Assembly (NCBI GenBank): GCA_944386565.1
Contig: CALXBO010000023.1
Span: forward strand, 1 to 32,589
DNA: 32,589 nt
Direction of reading: 5' to 3'
Source: an uncultured Ruthenibacterium sp.
Lineage (GTDB): Bacteria > Bacillota > Clostridia > Oscillospirales > Ruminococcaceae
In this document: positions 24,922 through 32,556 of the stretch, one piece after another
How positions within the stretch are numbered: position 1 is the stretch's first letter
Layout of the letters: each line of letters begins with the position of its first letter
Position numbers and translations under genes: made by a program
The notes under the pieces: model-generated
The model's database searches: none
Seen by the model: the letters and a program-made list of their open reading frames with translations, nothing else
Told to the model about the DNA's origin: nothing

Positions 24922-25578
24922 ATGAACTGGAATCTGCTGGCGGTGTATGTAGCGCGCGCACTGGCGCTGATCACGGCCATTCCGGTGCACGAAGCGGCCC
25001 ATGCGTGGGCGTCTGACCGCCTCGGCGACCCGACGGCGCGCCTTGCCGGGCGCATGTCCCTCAATCCGTTGCGCCACTTTGATTTTCTCGGTGCACTGTG
25101 CATGCTCATCGTGGGCTTCGGCTGGGCGAAACCGGTCCCGGTCGCCGCGGTTTCGCATTTCCGCCATCCGAGGCGCGATATGGCGCTTTCAGCTGCGGCA
25201 GGGCCGCTGTCAAACCTGCTTCTGGCATATCTGTGCATGGTGCTGTACAAGCTCGTGCTGTATCTCGCGCCCGCCACACAGGCGTGGATCTTTGTGATGC
25301 TGGTGCTCAACGCGATGCTGAACGTCAACATCACGCTGGCGGTGTTCAATCTGCTGCCGGTCCCGCCGCTCGACGGCTCGCGTATTTTCAACGTGTTCCT
25401 GCCGCCCCGATTCTATTTCGGCATCATGCGCTATGAACGGTACATCATGATCGCGCTGTTCGCGTGTCTGTACTTCGGCTTGCTGGACCGTCCGCTCTCG
25501 TGGCTGATGAACGGCGCGTGGAACCTTCTTGTGTATGCAACTTCCTATATTGATATGATCCGGTGGGTTGTGACCTGA
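24922..25578 (+). CDS. Site-2 protease family (M50) membrane metalloprotease
   Basis: This 218-residue intramembrane zinc protease has the HEAAH active-site motif at residues 23-27 in the first helix and a second metal-site motif, NLLPVPPLDGSRI, near residue 142, with several further hydrophobic helices. It is the short type without a PDZ domain (YwhC/SpoIVFB-like group), common just upstream of scpA in Firmicutes. The substrate is unknown. The start is the ATG at 24922 after AAAGGGGG, not the earlier in-frame start that overlaps the promoter. The stop codon overlaps the scpA start (TGATG). Confidence 0.9.
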   Translation: MNWNLLAVYVARALALITAIPVHEAAHAWASDRLGDPTARLAGRMSLNPLRHFDFLGALCMLIVGFGWAKPVPVAAVSHFRHPRRDMALSAAAGPLSNLLLAYLCMVLYKLVLYLAPATQAWIFVMLVLNAMLNVNITLAVFNLLPVPPLDGSRIFNVFLPPRFYFGIMRYERYIMIALFACLYFGLLDRPLSWLMNGAWNLLVYATSYIDMIRWVVT

Positions 25579-26279
25579 TGCAGACTTTGAATTTTCATAT
25601 GGAAGATTTCGACGGCCCGCTCGATCTTCTGCTGGCCCTTGTGGCAAAAAACAAAATGGCGCTCGACGAGATCGAGATTTTGTCCCTCATCGACCAGTAT
25701 CTCGCCGTTGTGAACGGGCAGGGGATTCCGAACCCGGACACGCAGAGCGAGTTCATTGAGATGGCCGCGCGGCTCGTCCAGATGAAATCGTATTTTCTGC
25801 TCCCGAAGAGCGAGGAGGCTGAGCGCCTGCGCGAGGAACTGACCGGCATGCTGGTCGAGTACAGCCTGTGCAAGGAGATCGCGGCGAAACTGAGGAAGAT
25901 GGAAGAAGTCACTTTCTGCGCGGTGCGCCAGCCCATGCAGGTCGAGCCCGACTACGAGTACAAGCTGCGCCACGACGTCTCGGTGCTGGAACATGCCTAC
26001 AATGCGCTTCAGGGGCGCAGCGTCCGCAAACAGCAGCCGGACGCACAGCGCTTTGATCCCATTGTCACCGCACCGTTTGTCTCGGTGACGAGCCGCATCG
26101 TCCGCGTCCTGCGCGATCTGGTGACGGGGCGGGCGAGCCGTCTGCGCCAGCTGTTCCCGCGCAGCGCCGGCCGCAGCCAGACGGTCGCCACGTTCCTCGC
26201 GGTGCTGGAACTCATCCGCGCAGGGCGTCTGGAGATCGGTGAGGGCGAATCGCTGCACGTCAACAAGACGCGCCATTGA
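25578..26279 (+). CDS. scpA: Segregation and condensation protein A
   Basis: ScpA is the kleisin subunit that bridges SMC heads in the bacterial condensin that organises and segregates chromosomes. The 233-residue protein opens with MEDFDGPLDLLLALVAKNKM, characteristic of ScpA, and continues FIEMAARLVQMKSYFLLP. A basic linker and a C-terminal winged helix (VATFLAVLELIRAGRLEI) bind the opposite SMC head. The ATG overlaps the upstream stop by one base (TGATG). scpB follows after 16 bases. Confidence 0.95.
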   Translation: MQTLNFHMEDFDGPLDLLLALVAKNKMALDEIEILSLIDQYLAVVNGQGIPNPDTQSEFIEMAARLVQMKSYFLLPKSEEAERLREELTGMLVEYSLCKEIAAKLRKMEEVTFCAVRQPMQVEPDYEYKLRHDVSVLEHAYNALQGRSVRKQQPDAQRFDPIVTAPFVSVTSRIVRVLRDLVTGRASRLRQLFPRSAGRSQTVATFLAVLELIRAGRLEIGEGESLHVNKTRH

Positions 26280-26295
26280 AAAGAGGAGAAAACGC

Positions 26296-26895
26296 TTGGA
26301 ACTGAAATATTTGAAAGCGTCGGTTGAGGCTGTGCTGTTCGCCTGTGCGGACCCGGTCAGCGCCGCGTACCTCGCGGAGGTGCTGGAGGCGCCTGAAGAA
26401 GATGTGTGCCGGGCGCTGCTGTGTATCGGCGACGACTGCAGCCGCGACGACCGCGGTGTGACGCTGCTCCATCTGGAGGACCGCTGGCAGCTCGCCACAA
26501 AAAATGAATTTGCGGATGAGGTGCGCCGCGCGCTGGACAAGCGCCGCAACGCGCCGCTCTCTCCGGCCGCGCTGGAAGTTCTGGCCATCATCGCATACAA
26601 CCAGCCGGTGTCGCGCTCGTTCATCGAGCAGGTGCGCGGCGTGGACTCCTCGTCCACGGTGCAGACGCTGATCCAGAAAGGTCTGATCGAAGAAGCCGGA
26701 CGCCTGGATCTTCCGGGACGGCCCGTTTCCTTCCGGACGACCGATGTGTTCCTCCGCACGTTCGGAATTTCTTCGCTCTCTCAGCTCCCGCCTCTGCACG
26801 GGGACGATTACGTGCTGGAGCAGGGATATGAGGACATGGCAGAGGACGATTTGACAGAGGAGGGCGGCGCTCCGGCGGACGCACCGGAGGCGTGA
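26296..26895 (+). CDS. scpB: Segregation and condensation protein B
   Basis: ScpB dimers bind the central region of ScpA in the SMC-ScpAB condensin. The 199-residue protein has two winged-helix domains. Signature stretches are LKASVEAVLFACADPVS near the start, LSPAALEVLAIIAYNQPVSR near residue 94 and IEQVRGVDSS near 116. An acidic C-terminal tail (EDMAEDDLTEEGG) follows. It begins with TTG behind an AAGAGGAGA site; no ATG in frame fits the family start. Its stop overlaps the next start (TGATG). Confidence 0.94.
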   Translation: MELKYLKASVEAVLFACADPVSAAYLAEVLEAPEEDVCRALLCIGDDCSRDDRGVTLLHLEDRWQLATKNEFADEVRRALDKRRNAPLSPAALEVLAIIAYNQPVSRSFIEQVRGVDSSSTVQTLIQKGLIEEAGRLDLPGRPVSFRTTDVFLRTFGISSLSQLPPLHGDDYVLEQGYEDMAEDDLTEEGGAPADAPEA

Positions 26896-27620
26896 TGCAC
26901 GTCCTTGCCGCACTGGGATGGACGCTTCTCGTTCTCCTTGTGCTGGCCATACTGGCGGTCGTCCTGCCTGCAAAAGTCCTTGTAGACTGGCGAGACGGCG
27001 AGTGGATGCTGCGGGCCCGTGTGCTGTTCCTGACGTTCCGGCTCTATCCGAGACGGGACCGCGCAAAGCGCGGGACGGACGCCCCCCCTCCGCCCGCGGA
27101 GCAGCCGCCGGAGAAACAGCCGGAGCAGGCCGAAGAAAAAAACGGGGAACCGGAAAAGCGGCAGGAACAGGAAAACCAGCCGGAATCCGAAACGAAACAG
27201 AAACCTGAGAAAAAACAGGAGCCGGACGGCGCCCGGAACAGCAAAAAGCACCGGAAAAAGCGGCGCCGCATGCCGTGGGGCAAGATCGTCCAGAGCGTCC
27301 GGACGGCAAGCGGATTCATTCGCCGTGTGCTTCGCTTCGTGAGGGTGGACGACATCGAGCTGTGCCTGCCGGTGCACGAAGAGGACGCTGCGCAGACCGC
27401 CATCCAGTACGGCCGCATTCAGGCCGGGCTCGGCACGCTTGTTGCGGTGCTGCGCAATGTAGTGCGGCTCGATTTTAAGAAAGTAAACATTTTTGCCGAC
27501 TTCGACGGAGTTTGCGAAAAACAGGCGGCTTTCTCTTGTAAAATAGGGGCGCCGCCCGTTATAATAGCAGTAGCGGCGATCTGGGCTTATCTGCGCCTCA
27601 CAGAGGCGGAAGTTTTGTAA
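26895..27620 (+). CDS. DUF2953 domain membrane protein
   Basis: This 241-residue protein is of the DUF2953 type, usually adjacent to ytfJ in spore-forming Firmicutes; its function is unknown. One N-terminal helix (about residues 4-27) is followed by LVDWRDGEWMLRARVLFLTFRLYP. Next comes a long highly charged stretch rich in Glu, Lys, Pro and Gln (about 58-118), and then the C-terminal domain with KVNIFADFDG. The charged stretch is low-complexity and probably disordered. The ATG at 26895 overlaps the scpB stop; a GTG one codon earlier is also possible. The pairing with ytfJ suggests a sporulation-stage role (inference). Confidence 0.85.
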   Translation: MHVLAALGWTLLVLLVLAILAVVLPAKVLVDWRDGEWMLRARVLFLTFRLYPRRDRAKRGTDAPPPPAEQPPEKQPEQAEEKNGEPEKRQEQENQPESETKQKPEKKQEPDGARNSKKHRKKRRRMPWGKIVQSVRTASGFIRRVLRFVRVDDIELCLPVHEEDAAQTAIQYGRIQAGLGTLVAVLRNVVRLDFKKVNIFADFDGVCEKQAAFSCKIGAPPVIIAVAAIWAYLRLTEAEVL

Positions 27621-27636
27621 AGAAGGGGTCACGGAA

Positions 27637-28047
27637 ATGGCTATGCAGCAGAATGAACATCCCATCAAAGGCCTGATGGACACCACGCTGGATAAGATCC
27701 GCGCGATGGTCGATTCCAACACCATCATCGGCACGCCCATCCATACCGCCGACGGAACGATGATCGTTCCGGTCTCCAAAATGAGCTTCGGCTTTGCCTC
27801 GGGCGGTTCGGATTTTCCGTCCAAGACAAACAAGGACCTCTTCGGCGGCGGCGGCGGCGCAGGCGTCTCGGTCACGCCGGTGGCGTTTCTGGTGGTCAAG
27901 GACGGGAACGTCCGCATGATGCAGCTCGCCGACACGGCCAACACGGTGGACCGCGCCATCGGCATGCTGCCCGACGTAGTGGACAAGATCACCGAGCTGT
28001 TCAAAAAAGACGAACCCGCCCAGCCCGGGCAGGACGGAGAACTGTAA
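27637..28047 (+). CDS. ytfJ: Sporulation protein YtfJ (GerW family)
   Basis: This 136-residue protein belongs to the GerW/YtfJ family, needed for normal spore germination in Bacillus. It shows HPIKGLMDTTLDKIRAMVD at the start, PVSKMSFGFASGGSDF in the middle, a glycine-rich GGGGGAGVSVTPVAFLV stretch near 69, and a C-terminal VVDKITELF. AGAAGGGG precedes the ATG. It follows the DUF2953 gene by 16 bases, the standard pairing, and is closed by a terminator. Its presence supports an endospore-forming ancestry for the organism. Confidence 0.93.
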   Translation: MAMQQNEHPIKGLMDTTLDKIRAMVDSNTIIGTPIHTADGTMIVPVSKMSFGFASGGSDFPSKTNKDLFGGGGGAGVSVTPVAFLVVKDGNVRMMQLADTANTVDRAIGMLPDVVDKITELFKKDEPAQPGQDGEL

Positions 28048-28052
28048 TGCGG

Positions 28053-28078
28053 CGGGACACCTCGGTGTCCCGTTTTTT
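28053..28078 (+). terminator. Terminator after ytfJ
   Basis: CGGGACAC (28053-28060) pairs with GTGTCCCG (28065-28072) around a CTCG loop, followed by six Ts. It ends six bases after the ytfJ stop region and stands 22 bases before the rluB start, so rluB transcription must arise from read-through or an unseen promoter. Confidence 0.88.
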
Positions 28079-28099
28079 GAAGAAAACAAAGGAGCGATC

Positions 28100-28915
28100 A
28101 TGAGAGATACCAGAATTCAGAAAGTGCTTTCGGAGGCGGGCGTCTGCTCGCGCCGCGCGGCCGAGGCGATCATCGACGAGGGGCGCGTCAAGCTCAACGG
28201 GCGCCCCGTGAAGCTCGGCGACAAGATGGACACCGCGCGCGACGTGCTCACGGTGGACGGCGAGCGCATCTTCATCCCGCGCAAGCAGGAGAAATATTAC
28301 TACATGCTCCACAAGCCCCGCGGCTATCTGACGACGACGAGCGACGACCGCGGCCGCAAGACCGTCATGGAACTGATGCAGGGCGTGCCCGCGCGCGTTT
28401 TCCCCATCGGCCGTCTCGACAAGGACAGCGAGGGAATGCTGCTGTTCACCAATGACGGTGAATTTGCCAATCTTCTGATGCACCCGAGCCACGGCGTGTC
28501 GAAGCTGTACCGCGTCACCGTACATCCTCGCGCGCAGGAGGAACAGCTCATCGCGCTGTCCGACGGTGTGGTGCTGGACGACGGAACGACGACGCAGCCC
28601 GCTGTTGTGCGCGTTGTGGTGGACGAGCCGGAGCGCACCGTGCTGGAGATGACCATTCGGGAGGGCAAAAACCGTCAGATCCGCCGCATGTGTGAGGCGG
28701 TCGGGCTCGAAGTGGTGCGTCTGCGCCGCTCGGCTATGGGCGCCGTGAAGCTCGGCATGCTCGCTCCGGGCAAGTACCGCGAGCTGACGCAGGCCGAAGT
28801 GAACGCGCTCCGCGCGGCGGCTCGCAAGGGCAAGACGACGGCGCGCATCGAAAAGAACACGGCCGCGAACGCGGCGCGCCGCGCCCCGCGCGTGAAGGGA
28901 GGCGCACGCCGGTGA
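28100..28915 (+). CDS. rluB: Pseudouridine synthase, RluB/RsuA family
   Basis: The enzyme isomerises a uridine in rRNA; the RluB group modifies 23S rRNA helix 80. The 271-residue protein has an N-terminal S4 RNA-binding domain (about 2-60, RIQKVLSEAGVCSRRAAEAI). The catalytic domain has the active-site Asp in GRLDKDSEGMLLFTNDGEF near residue 103 and the KNRQIRRMCEAVG motif near 190. A basic tail of about 40 residues rich in Ala, Arg and Lys extends the C-terminus. AAAGGAG precedes the ATG. The scpAB-ytfJ-rluB order is usual in Clostridia. Its stop overlaps the next GTG start. Confidence 0.93.
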   Translation: MRDTRIQKVLSEAGVCSRRAAEAIIDEGRVKLNGRPVKLGDKMDTARDVLTVDGERIFIPRKQEKYYYMLHKPRGYLTTTSDDRGRKTVMELMQGVPARVFPIGRLDKDSEGMLLFTNDGEFANLLMHPSHGVSKLYRVTVHPRAQEEQLIALSDGVVLDDGTTTQPAVVRVVVDEPERTVLEMTIREGKNRQIRRMCEAVGLEVVRLRRSAMGAVKLGMLAPGKYRELTQAEVNALRAAARKGKTTARIEKNTAANAARRAPRVKGGARR

Positions 28916-29259
28916 TCGCCATGCGTCCGATTCTGGAGCAGGATGTGATCGACCTGCTCAACAACGGCCGCTTCGAAGATGAGATCGACGGCTATGTCAT
29001 CATGAACGGCGCGGAGTATCTCGGCTATGCGCTGTACTGCGTGCAGGACGGCTGCACGACCGTCCTCGCGTGCGAGACGCAGTCGAATGCGCTGGTCGAC
29101 GGCGCGGTCCGCGCCTGTGTGGCGGCGGGGGAAAACGCCGGAGCCGACCGTTTCTGCGTCAACAAGGAAGACCAGGCGCTCGCGAAATGGGCCTCCGTTT
29201 TTCTGCACGGAGCCAAGGAAGTCGTGCCGAACGGTGAGCTTTTCGGCCATTGTACATAA
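28912..29259 (+). CDS. Small protein of unknown function downstream of rluB
   Basis: I do not recognise this 115-residue protein. It begins MIAMRPILEQDVIDLLNNGR and has alternating short hydrophobic and acidic segments, cysteines in YCVQDGCTTVLACET and a KEDQALAKW stretch. No membrane helix or signal is seen. The ILEQDVIDLLN opening and compact size are faintly like a GNAT-type N-acetyltransferase half, but the acetyl-CoA motif is not evident. GTG is preferred because AGGGAGG lies nine bases upstream and the codon overlaps the rluB stop (GTGA); an ATG at 28921 is the alternative. Translational coupling to rluB is likely. Confidence 0.75.
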   Translation: MIAMRPILEQDVIDLLNNGRFEDEIDGYVIMNGAEYLGYALYCVQDGCTTVLACETQSNALVDGAVRACVAAGENAGADRFCVNKEDQALAKWASVFLHGAKEVVPNGELFGHCT

Positions 29260-29297
29260 ATTTTGCACGATTTTGCACTTTTTTACCGCGTAGGTAC

Positions 29298-29326
29298 TTG
29301 TGATTATTTTGTCAAAATAGTATAAT
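29298..29326 (+). promoter_or_regulatory. Promoter of the biotin-dependent carboxyltransferase operon
   Basis: A -35 TTGTGA (29298-29303) and a perfect -10 TATAAT (29321-29326) are 17 bp apart. A second possible pair overlaps it: TTGTCA (29309-29314) and TATAAT (29330-29335), with a 15-bp spacer. Just upstream ATTTTGCAC is repeated directly (29260-29268 and 29270-29278), a possible regulator site. The first gene starts about 40 bases downstream behind AGGAGG. Confidence 0.75.
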
Positions 29327-29367
29327 GATTATAATTTGAAATTTTTTCAAAAGCAGGAGGGCTGTTC

Positions 29368-30699
29368 ATGGCAAAAGCAACATCCGGCAAGGACGTTCTT
29401 GCTACATTTTTTGATGAAGGCATTTTCTCCGTTCTGGGCGAGTGCGCGCAGGGTGCGGTGAAAGTTGCTTTCGGAAGCGCAAACGGTCAGCCCGTTTACG
29501 CCATCTGCCAAAACGGCGCGGCCATGTCCGTGAAAGACGCGGAGAAGGTCGTGAAGGCGCTCGAGATCGCCGCGAAAACCGGCAATCCCGTCGTGACATT
29601 CTACAATTCCGTTGGTTCCAAGCTCGAAGAGGGGCTTGAGACGGTCAAGGCGGCTGCGGCCGTCAATGCTGCTGTGGCCAAGCTCTCCGGCGTGGTCCCC
29701 CAGATCGCTGTCGTCACGGGCGTGTGCGGCGCATCCTATGCGCTGGCTGCGGCTGCCGCCGACGTGTGCATCATGAGCGAGGAAGGGGAGCTGTTCCTCA
29801 CGGCTCCGTTCACCTCCGCCGCCAAGGGCGACAAGCTCGAGGGCGCCGGCAAGGCTGAGTTTGCCGCGAAGGCCGGCGTTGCCGCACTCGTGGTGAAAAA
29901 CGCCGAAGAGGCCGCGCAGAAAGCCGCCGAACTGGTGGGTCTGCTCCCCTCGAACAACCTCGCCGGTCCGGCCGTGTTTGAAACGGCCGAGCCCGCCGGT
30001 CAGCTGAACCTGGCGAAATACAAAGCGGCCGAGGCTGCTGCCGCCGTCGTGGACGCGGACAGCGCCGTGGAGCTGTATGCCGGTTACGGCAAAAACGTCT
30101 ATACTGCTCTGGCGACTGTCGGCGGCAGTGTGGTCGGCGTTGTGGCCACTGAGAAAGACGTTCTGTGCCGCGCCTGCGTTTCCAAGGCGTCCCGCTTCGT
30201 GCGCCTGTGCGATGCGTTCAGCATCCCGGTCGTGACGCTCGTGAACACCGAAGGCTTTGCCGCGAGCTGCTCCGAGGACGCCGCCGGCGGCCTGCGCGAG
30301 GCTGCCCGTCTGACGGGTACGTACGCCGACGCCACGACGGCGAAGGTCGCTGTCGTCACCGGCAAGGCGGTGGGTGCCGCTTACATGGCGCTGGCCAATG
30401 CCGACGCCGTCATCGCCGTCAAGGGCGCCGTGATCGCTCCGGTCGAGCCGGAAGTCGCCGCTTCCATCCTGTATAAGGATGAGCTGGAAGCCGGTTCGAA
30501 CATCGCGGCCGACACCGTGAAGAAGGCTGCGGCTTATGCCGCGGAAGTGTGCAGCGCCGACGCCGCCGTCGAGGCAGGCATCGCCGACTTCGCTGTGGAT
30601 GCCGCCGCCGTGCGCGCCACGCTGGTCGCCGCGCTGGACATGCTGTCCACCAAACGCACGCAGCGCCTGCCGAAGAAGCACGGCAACATGTCGCTGTAA
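29368..30699 (+). CDS. Divergent carboxyltransferase subunit (MmdA / transcarboxylase 12S-like)
   Basis: This crotonase-fold acyl-CoA carboxyltransferase homologue, with two halves, would normally move CO2 between biotin and an acyl-CoA. At 443 residues it is about 70 shorter than usual: the N-terminal ERID-type segment is missing, and it starts near ATFFDEGIFSVLGE. The second half keeps ASRFVRLCDAFSIPVVTLV (near 274) and the C-terminus keeps LPKKHGNMSL, both close to MmdA/PccB. The glycine-rich oxyanion motifs are altered: GGARIQ-like becomes VGSKLEE (near 82), and GGAY-like becomes VGAAYM (near 335). Long alanine-rich stretches suggest relaxed constraint. It leads an operon with a biotin carrier and a 5S-like subunit. 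Substrate and activity are uncertain. Confidence 0.82.
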   Translation: MAKATSGKDVLATFFDEGIFSVLGECAQGAVKVAFGSANGQPVYAICQNGAAMSVKDAEKVVKALEIAAKTGNPVVTFYNSVGSKLEEGLETVKAAAAVNAAVAKLSGVVPQIAVVTGVCGASYALAAAAADVCIMSEEGELFLTAPFTSAAKGDKLEGAGKAEFAAKAGVAALVVKNAEEAAQKAAELVGLLPSNNLAGPAVFETAEPAGQLNLAKYKAAEAAAAVVDADSAVELYAGYGKNVYTALATVGGSVVGVVATEKDVLCRACVSKASRFVRLCDAFSIPVVTLVNTEGFAASCSEDAAGGLREAARLTGTYADATTAKVAVVTGKAVGAAYMALANADAVIAVKGAVIAPVEPEVAASILYKDELEAGSNIAADTVKKAAAYAAEVCSADAAVEAGIADFAVDAAAVRATLVAALDMLSTKRTQRLPKKHGNMSL

Positions 30700-30731
30700 T
30701 TCTGAAATGACAAGATACAGGAGGAAAATCC

Positions 30732-31124
30732 ATGAAACACTTTAATATCACTGTCAATGGCGCCGCGTATGATGTCGTCGTAGAAGAACTTGCCGAGGGC
30801 GCTGCTCCCGCTGCCCGTCCCGCCGCTCCCGCTCCGGCTCCTGCCGCTGCTCCCGCTCCCGCGGCTGCTCCGGCTCCCGCCGCTCCCGCAGCTCCGGCCG
30901 GTGCCGCCGGCGCCGTTGTTGTCAGCGCGCCGATGCCCGGCAACATCCTCGACGTGAAGGTCGCTGCCGGCGCTTCCGTGAAGGCGGGCGACGTCCTGTG
31001 CATCCTCGAGGCCATGAAGATGGAGAACGAGATCGTTGCTCCTCAGGACGGCACGATCGCTTCCATCAACTGCGCCAAGGGCGACGTCGTGAACGTGGGC
31101 GATACGCTCATCACGATGAATTGA
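30732..31124 (+). CDS. Biotin carboxyl carrier protein (transcarboxylase 1.3S / GcdC-like)
   Basis: This 130-residue carrier swings carboxylated biotin between the two carboxyltransferase subunits encoded either side. A short N-terminal segment (FNITVNGAAYDVVVEE) binds partner subunits in relatives. A flexible Ala-Pro linker (about residues 24-60) follows, then the biotinyl domain (about 61-130) with EAMKMENE, where Lys96 is the biotin site, and SAPMPGNI at the domain start. An AGGAGG ribosome site precedes the ATG. The length and layout match the 1.3S subunit of transcarboxylase and the GcdC/MmdC carriers of decarboxylases. Confidence 0.94.
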   Translation: MKHFNITVNGAAYDVVVEELAEGAAPAARPAAPAPAPAAAPAPAAAPAPAAPAAPAGAAGAVVVSAPMPGNILDVKVAAGASVKAGDVLCILEAMKMENEIVAPQDGTIASINCAKGDVVNVGDTLITMN

Positions 31125-31144
31125 GAAGGATGAGGTGATCGATC

Positions 31145-32545
31145 ATGGCGAAGAAAATCAAAATTACCGAGTGCGTTCTGCGTGACGCGCACCAGAGCCT
31201 GATCGCCACCCGTATGACGCTCGACGAAATGCTCCCGATCCTGCCCGCGATGGACGAGGTCGGCTACTATTCGCTCGAGTGCTGGGGCGGTGCTACGTTC
31301 GACTCCTGCATCCGTTTCCTCGACGAGGATCCGTGGGAGCGTCTGCGCACGATCCGCAAGGAGTGCCCGAAGACGAACCTGCAGATGCTGTTCCGCGGCC
31401 AGAACATGCTGGGCTACCGTCCGTATGCCGACGACGCGGTCGAGTACTTTGTGCAGAAGTCCGTTGCGAACGGCATCAACATCCTGCGCATTTTCGACGC
31501 GTTGAATGACCCGCGCAACCTGGAGACGGCCATCCGCGCCAGCCGCAAGGAAGGCGCGCATGTGCAGGCCTGCATCAGCTACACGCTGAGCCCGGTGCAC
31601 AACAACGAGTACTTTGCACACTATGCCAAGACGCTCGAGGAAATGGGCGCCGACAGCATCTGCATCAAGGATATGGCCGGCCTGCTGAAGCCCTATGAGA
31701 CGCAGGAACTCGTCGCTGAGCTGAAGAAGACGGTCAAGATCCCCATCGACATTCACTCGCACTACACCTCCGGCCTTGCCTCCATGTCCATGCTGAAGGG
31801 CATCGAAGCGGGCGCGGACATCTGCGACACCGTTATCTCTCCGCTGGCTCTGGGCACCTCCCACATGCCGACCGAGAGCCTTGTCGCTGCACTGCAGGGC
31901 ACGGAGTACGACACCGGCCTCGACCTGAAGAAGCTGGACGTCGTGCGCGCGCACTTTGCCAAGCTGCGTGAGAAATATCTGGCTTCCGGCCAGCTCAACC
32001 CGAAGATGCTGGGCGTCGACGCCAACACGCTGCTGTATCAGGTTCCGGGCGGCATGCTCTCCAACCTGCTCAAGCAGCTCAAGGACGCCGGCAAGGAAGA
32101 CAAGCTGGAAGAAGTGCTGCGTGAGGTTCCCCGCGTCCGCGAGGACTCCGGCTATCCTCCTCTTGTCACGCCGACCAGCCAGATCGTCGGTACGCAGGCT
32201 GTGTTCAACGTCATCCTCGGCGAGCGCTACAAGATGGTCACGAAGGAATTCAAGGGCCTTGTCCACGGCGACTACGGCAAGACGCCGGCGCCCATCAGCC
32301 CCGAGTTCACCAAGAAGATCCTCGGCGACGAGAAGCCCATCACCTGCCGCTTTGCCGACACGCTCGAGCCCGAGATGGACAAACTGCGTGCTGAGGCTGC
32401 CAAGTGGATGCGTCAGGAAGAGGACGTGCTCACCTACGCCATGTTCCCGCAGGTCGCTCCGAAGTTCTTCGAGAAGCGCAACCAGAAGGAATTCGGCGTG
32501 GACGGCGACCATGTCGACTTTGCCAACAAATCTCATCCGGTCTGA
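31145..32545 (+). CDS. Carboxyltransferase 5S / oxaloacetate decarboxylase alpha-type subunit
   Basis: This TIM-barrel carboxyltransferase moves CO2 between biotin and pyruvate/oxaloacetate. At 466 residues it lacks the C-terminal biotin domain of OadA, which here is a separate protein. Metal and catalytic residues are in place: Asp14 in LRDAHQSL, the probably carbamylated Lys175 in CIKDMAGLL, and His204/His206 in IDIHSHYTSG. The C-terminal PYC/OADA domain covers about 300-460 (GGMLSNLLKQL near its start). It closely follows the biotin carrier gene (20 bases) and ends at a terminator. It could belong to a transcarboxylase or a pyruvate carboxylase-like enzyme; no biotin carboxylase or sodium-pump subunit is adjacent. 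Confidence 0.92.
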   Translation: MAKKIKITECVLRDAHQSLIATRMTLDEMLPILPAMDEVGYYSLECWGGATFDSCIRFLDEDPWERLRTIRKECPKTNLQMLFRGQNMLGYRPYADDAVEYFVQKSVANGINILRIFDALNDPRNLETAIRASRKEGAHVQACISYTLSPVHNNEYFAHYAKTLEEMGADSICIKDMAGLLKPYETQELVAELKKTVKIPIDIHSHYTSGLASMSMLKGIEAGADICDTVISPLALGTSHMPTESLVAALQGTEYDTGLDLKKLDVVRAHFAKLREKYLASGQLNPKMLGVDANTLLYQVPGGMLSNLLKQLKDAGKEDKLEEVLREVPRVREDSGYPPLVTPTSQIVGTQAVFNVILGERYKMVTKEFKGLVHGDYGKTPAPISPEFTKKILGDEKPITCRFADTLEPEMDKLRAEAAKWMRQEEDVLTYAMFPQVAPKFFEKRNQKEFGVDGDHVDFANKSHPV

Positions 32546-32556
32546 TCCGGTCAACT

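Noticed and set aside
30732..30911. Ala-Pro coding repeats in the biotin carrier gene as a possible mobile or CRISPR-like repeat
   Set aside because: The repeats are codon-level low complexity of a normal flexible linker, with no spacers or conserved DNA unit.
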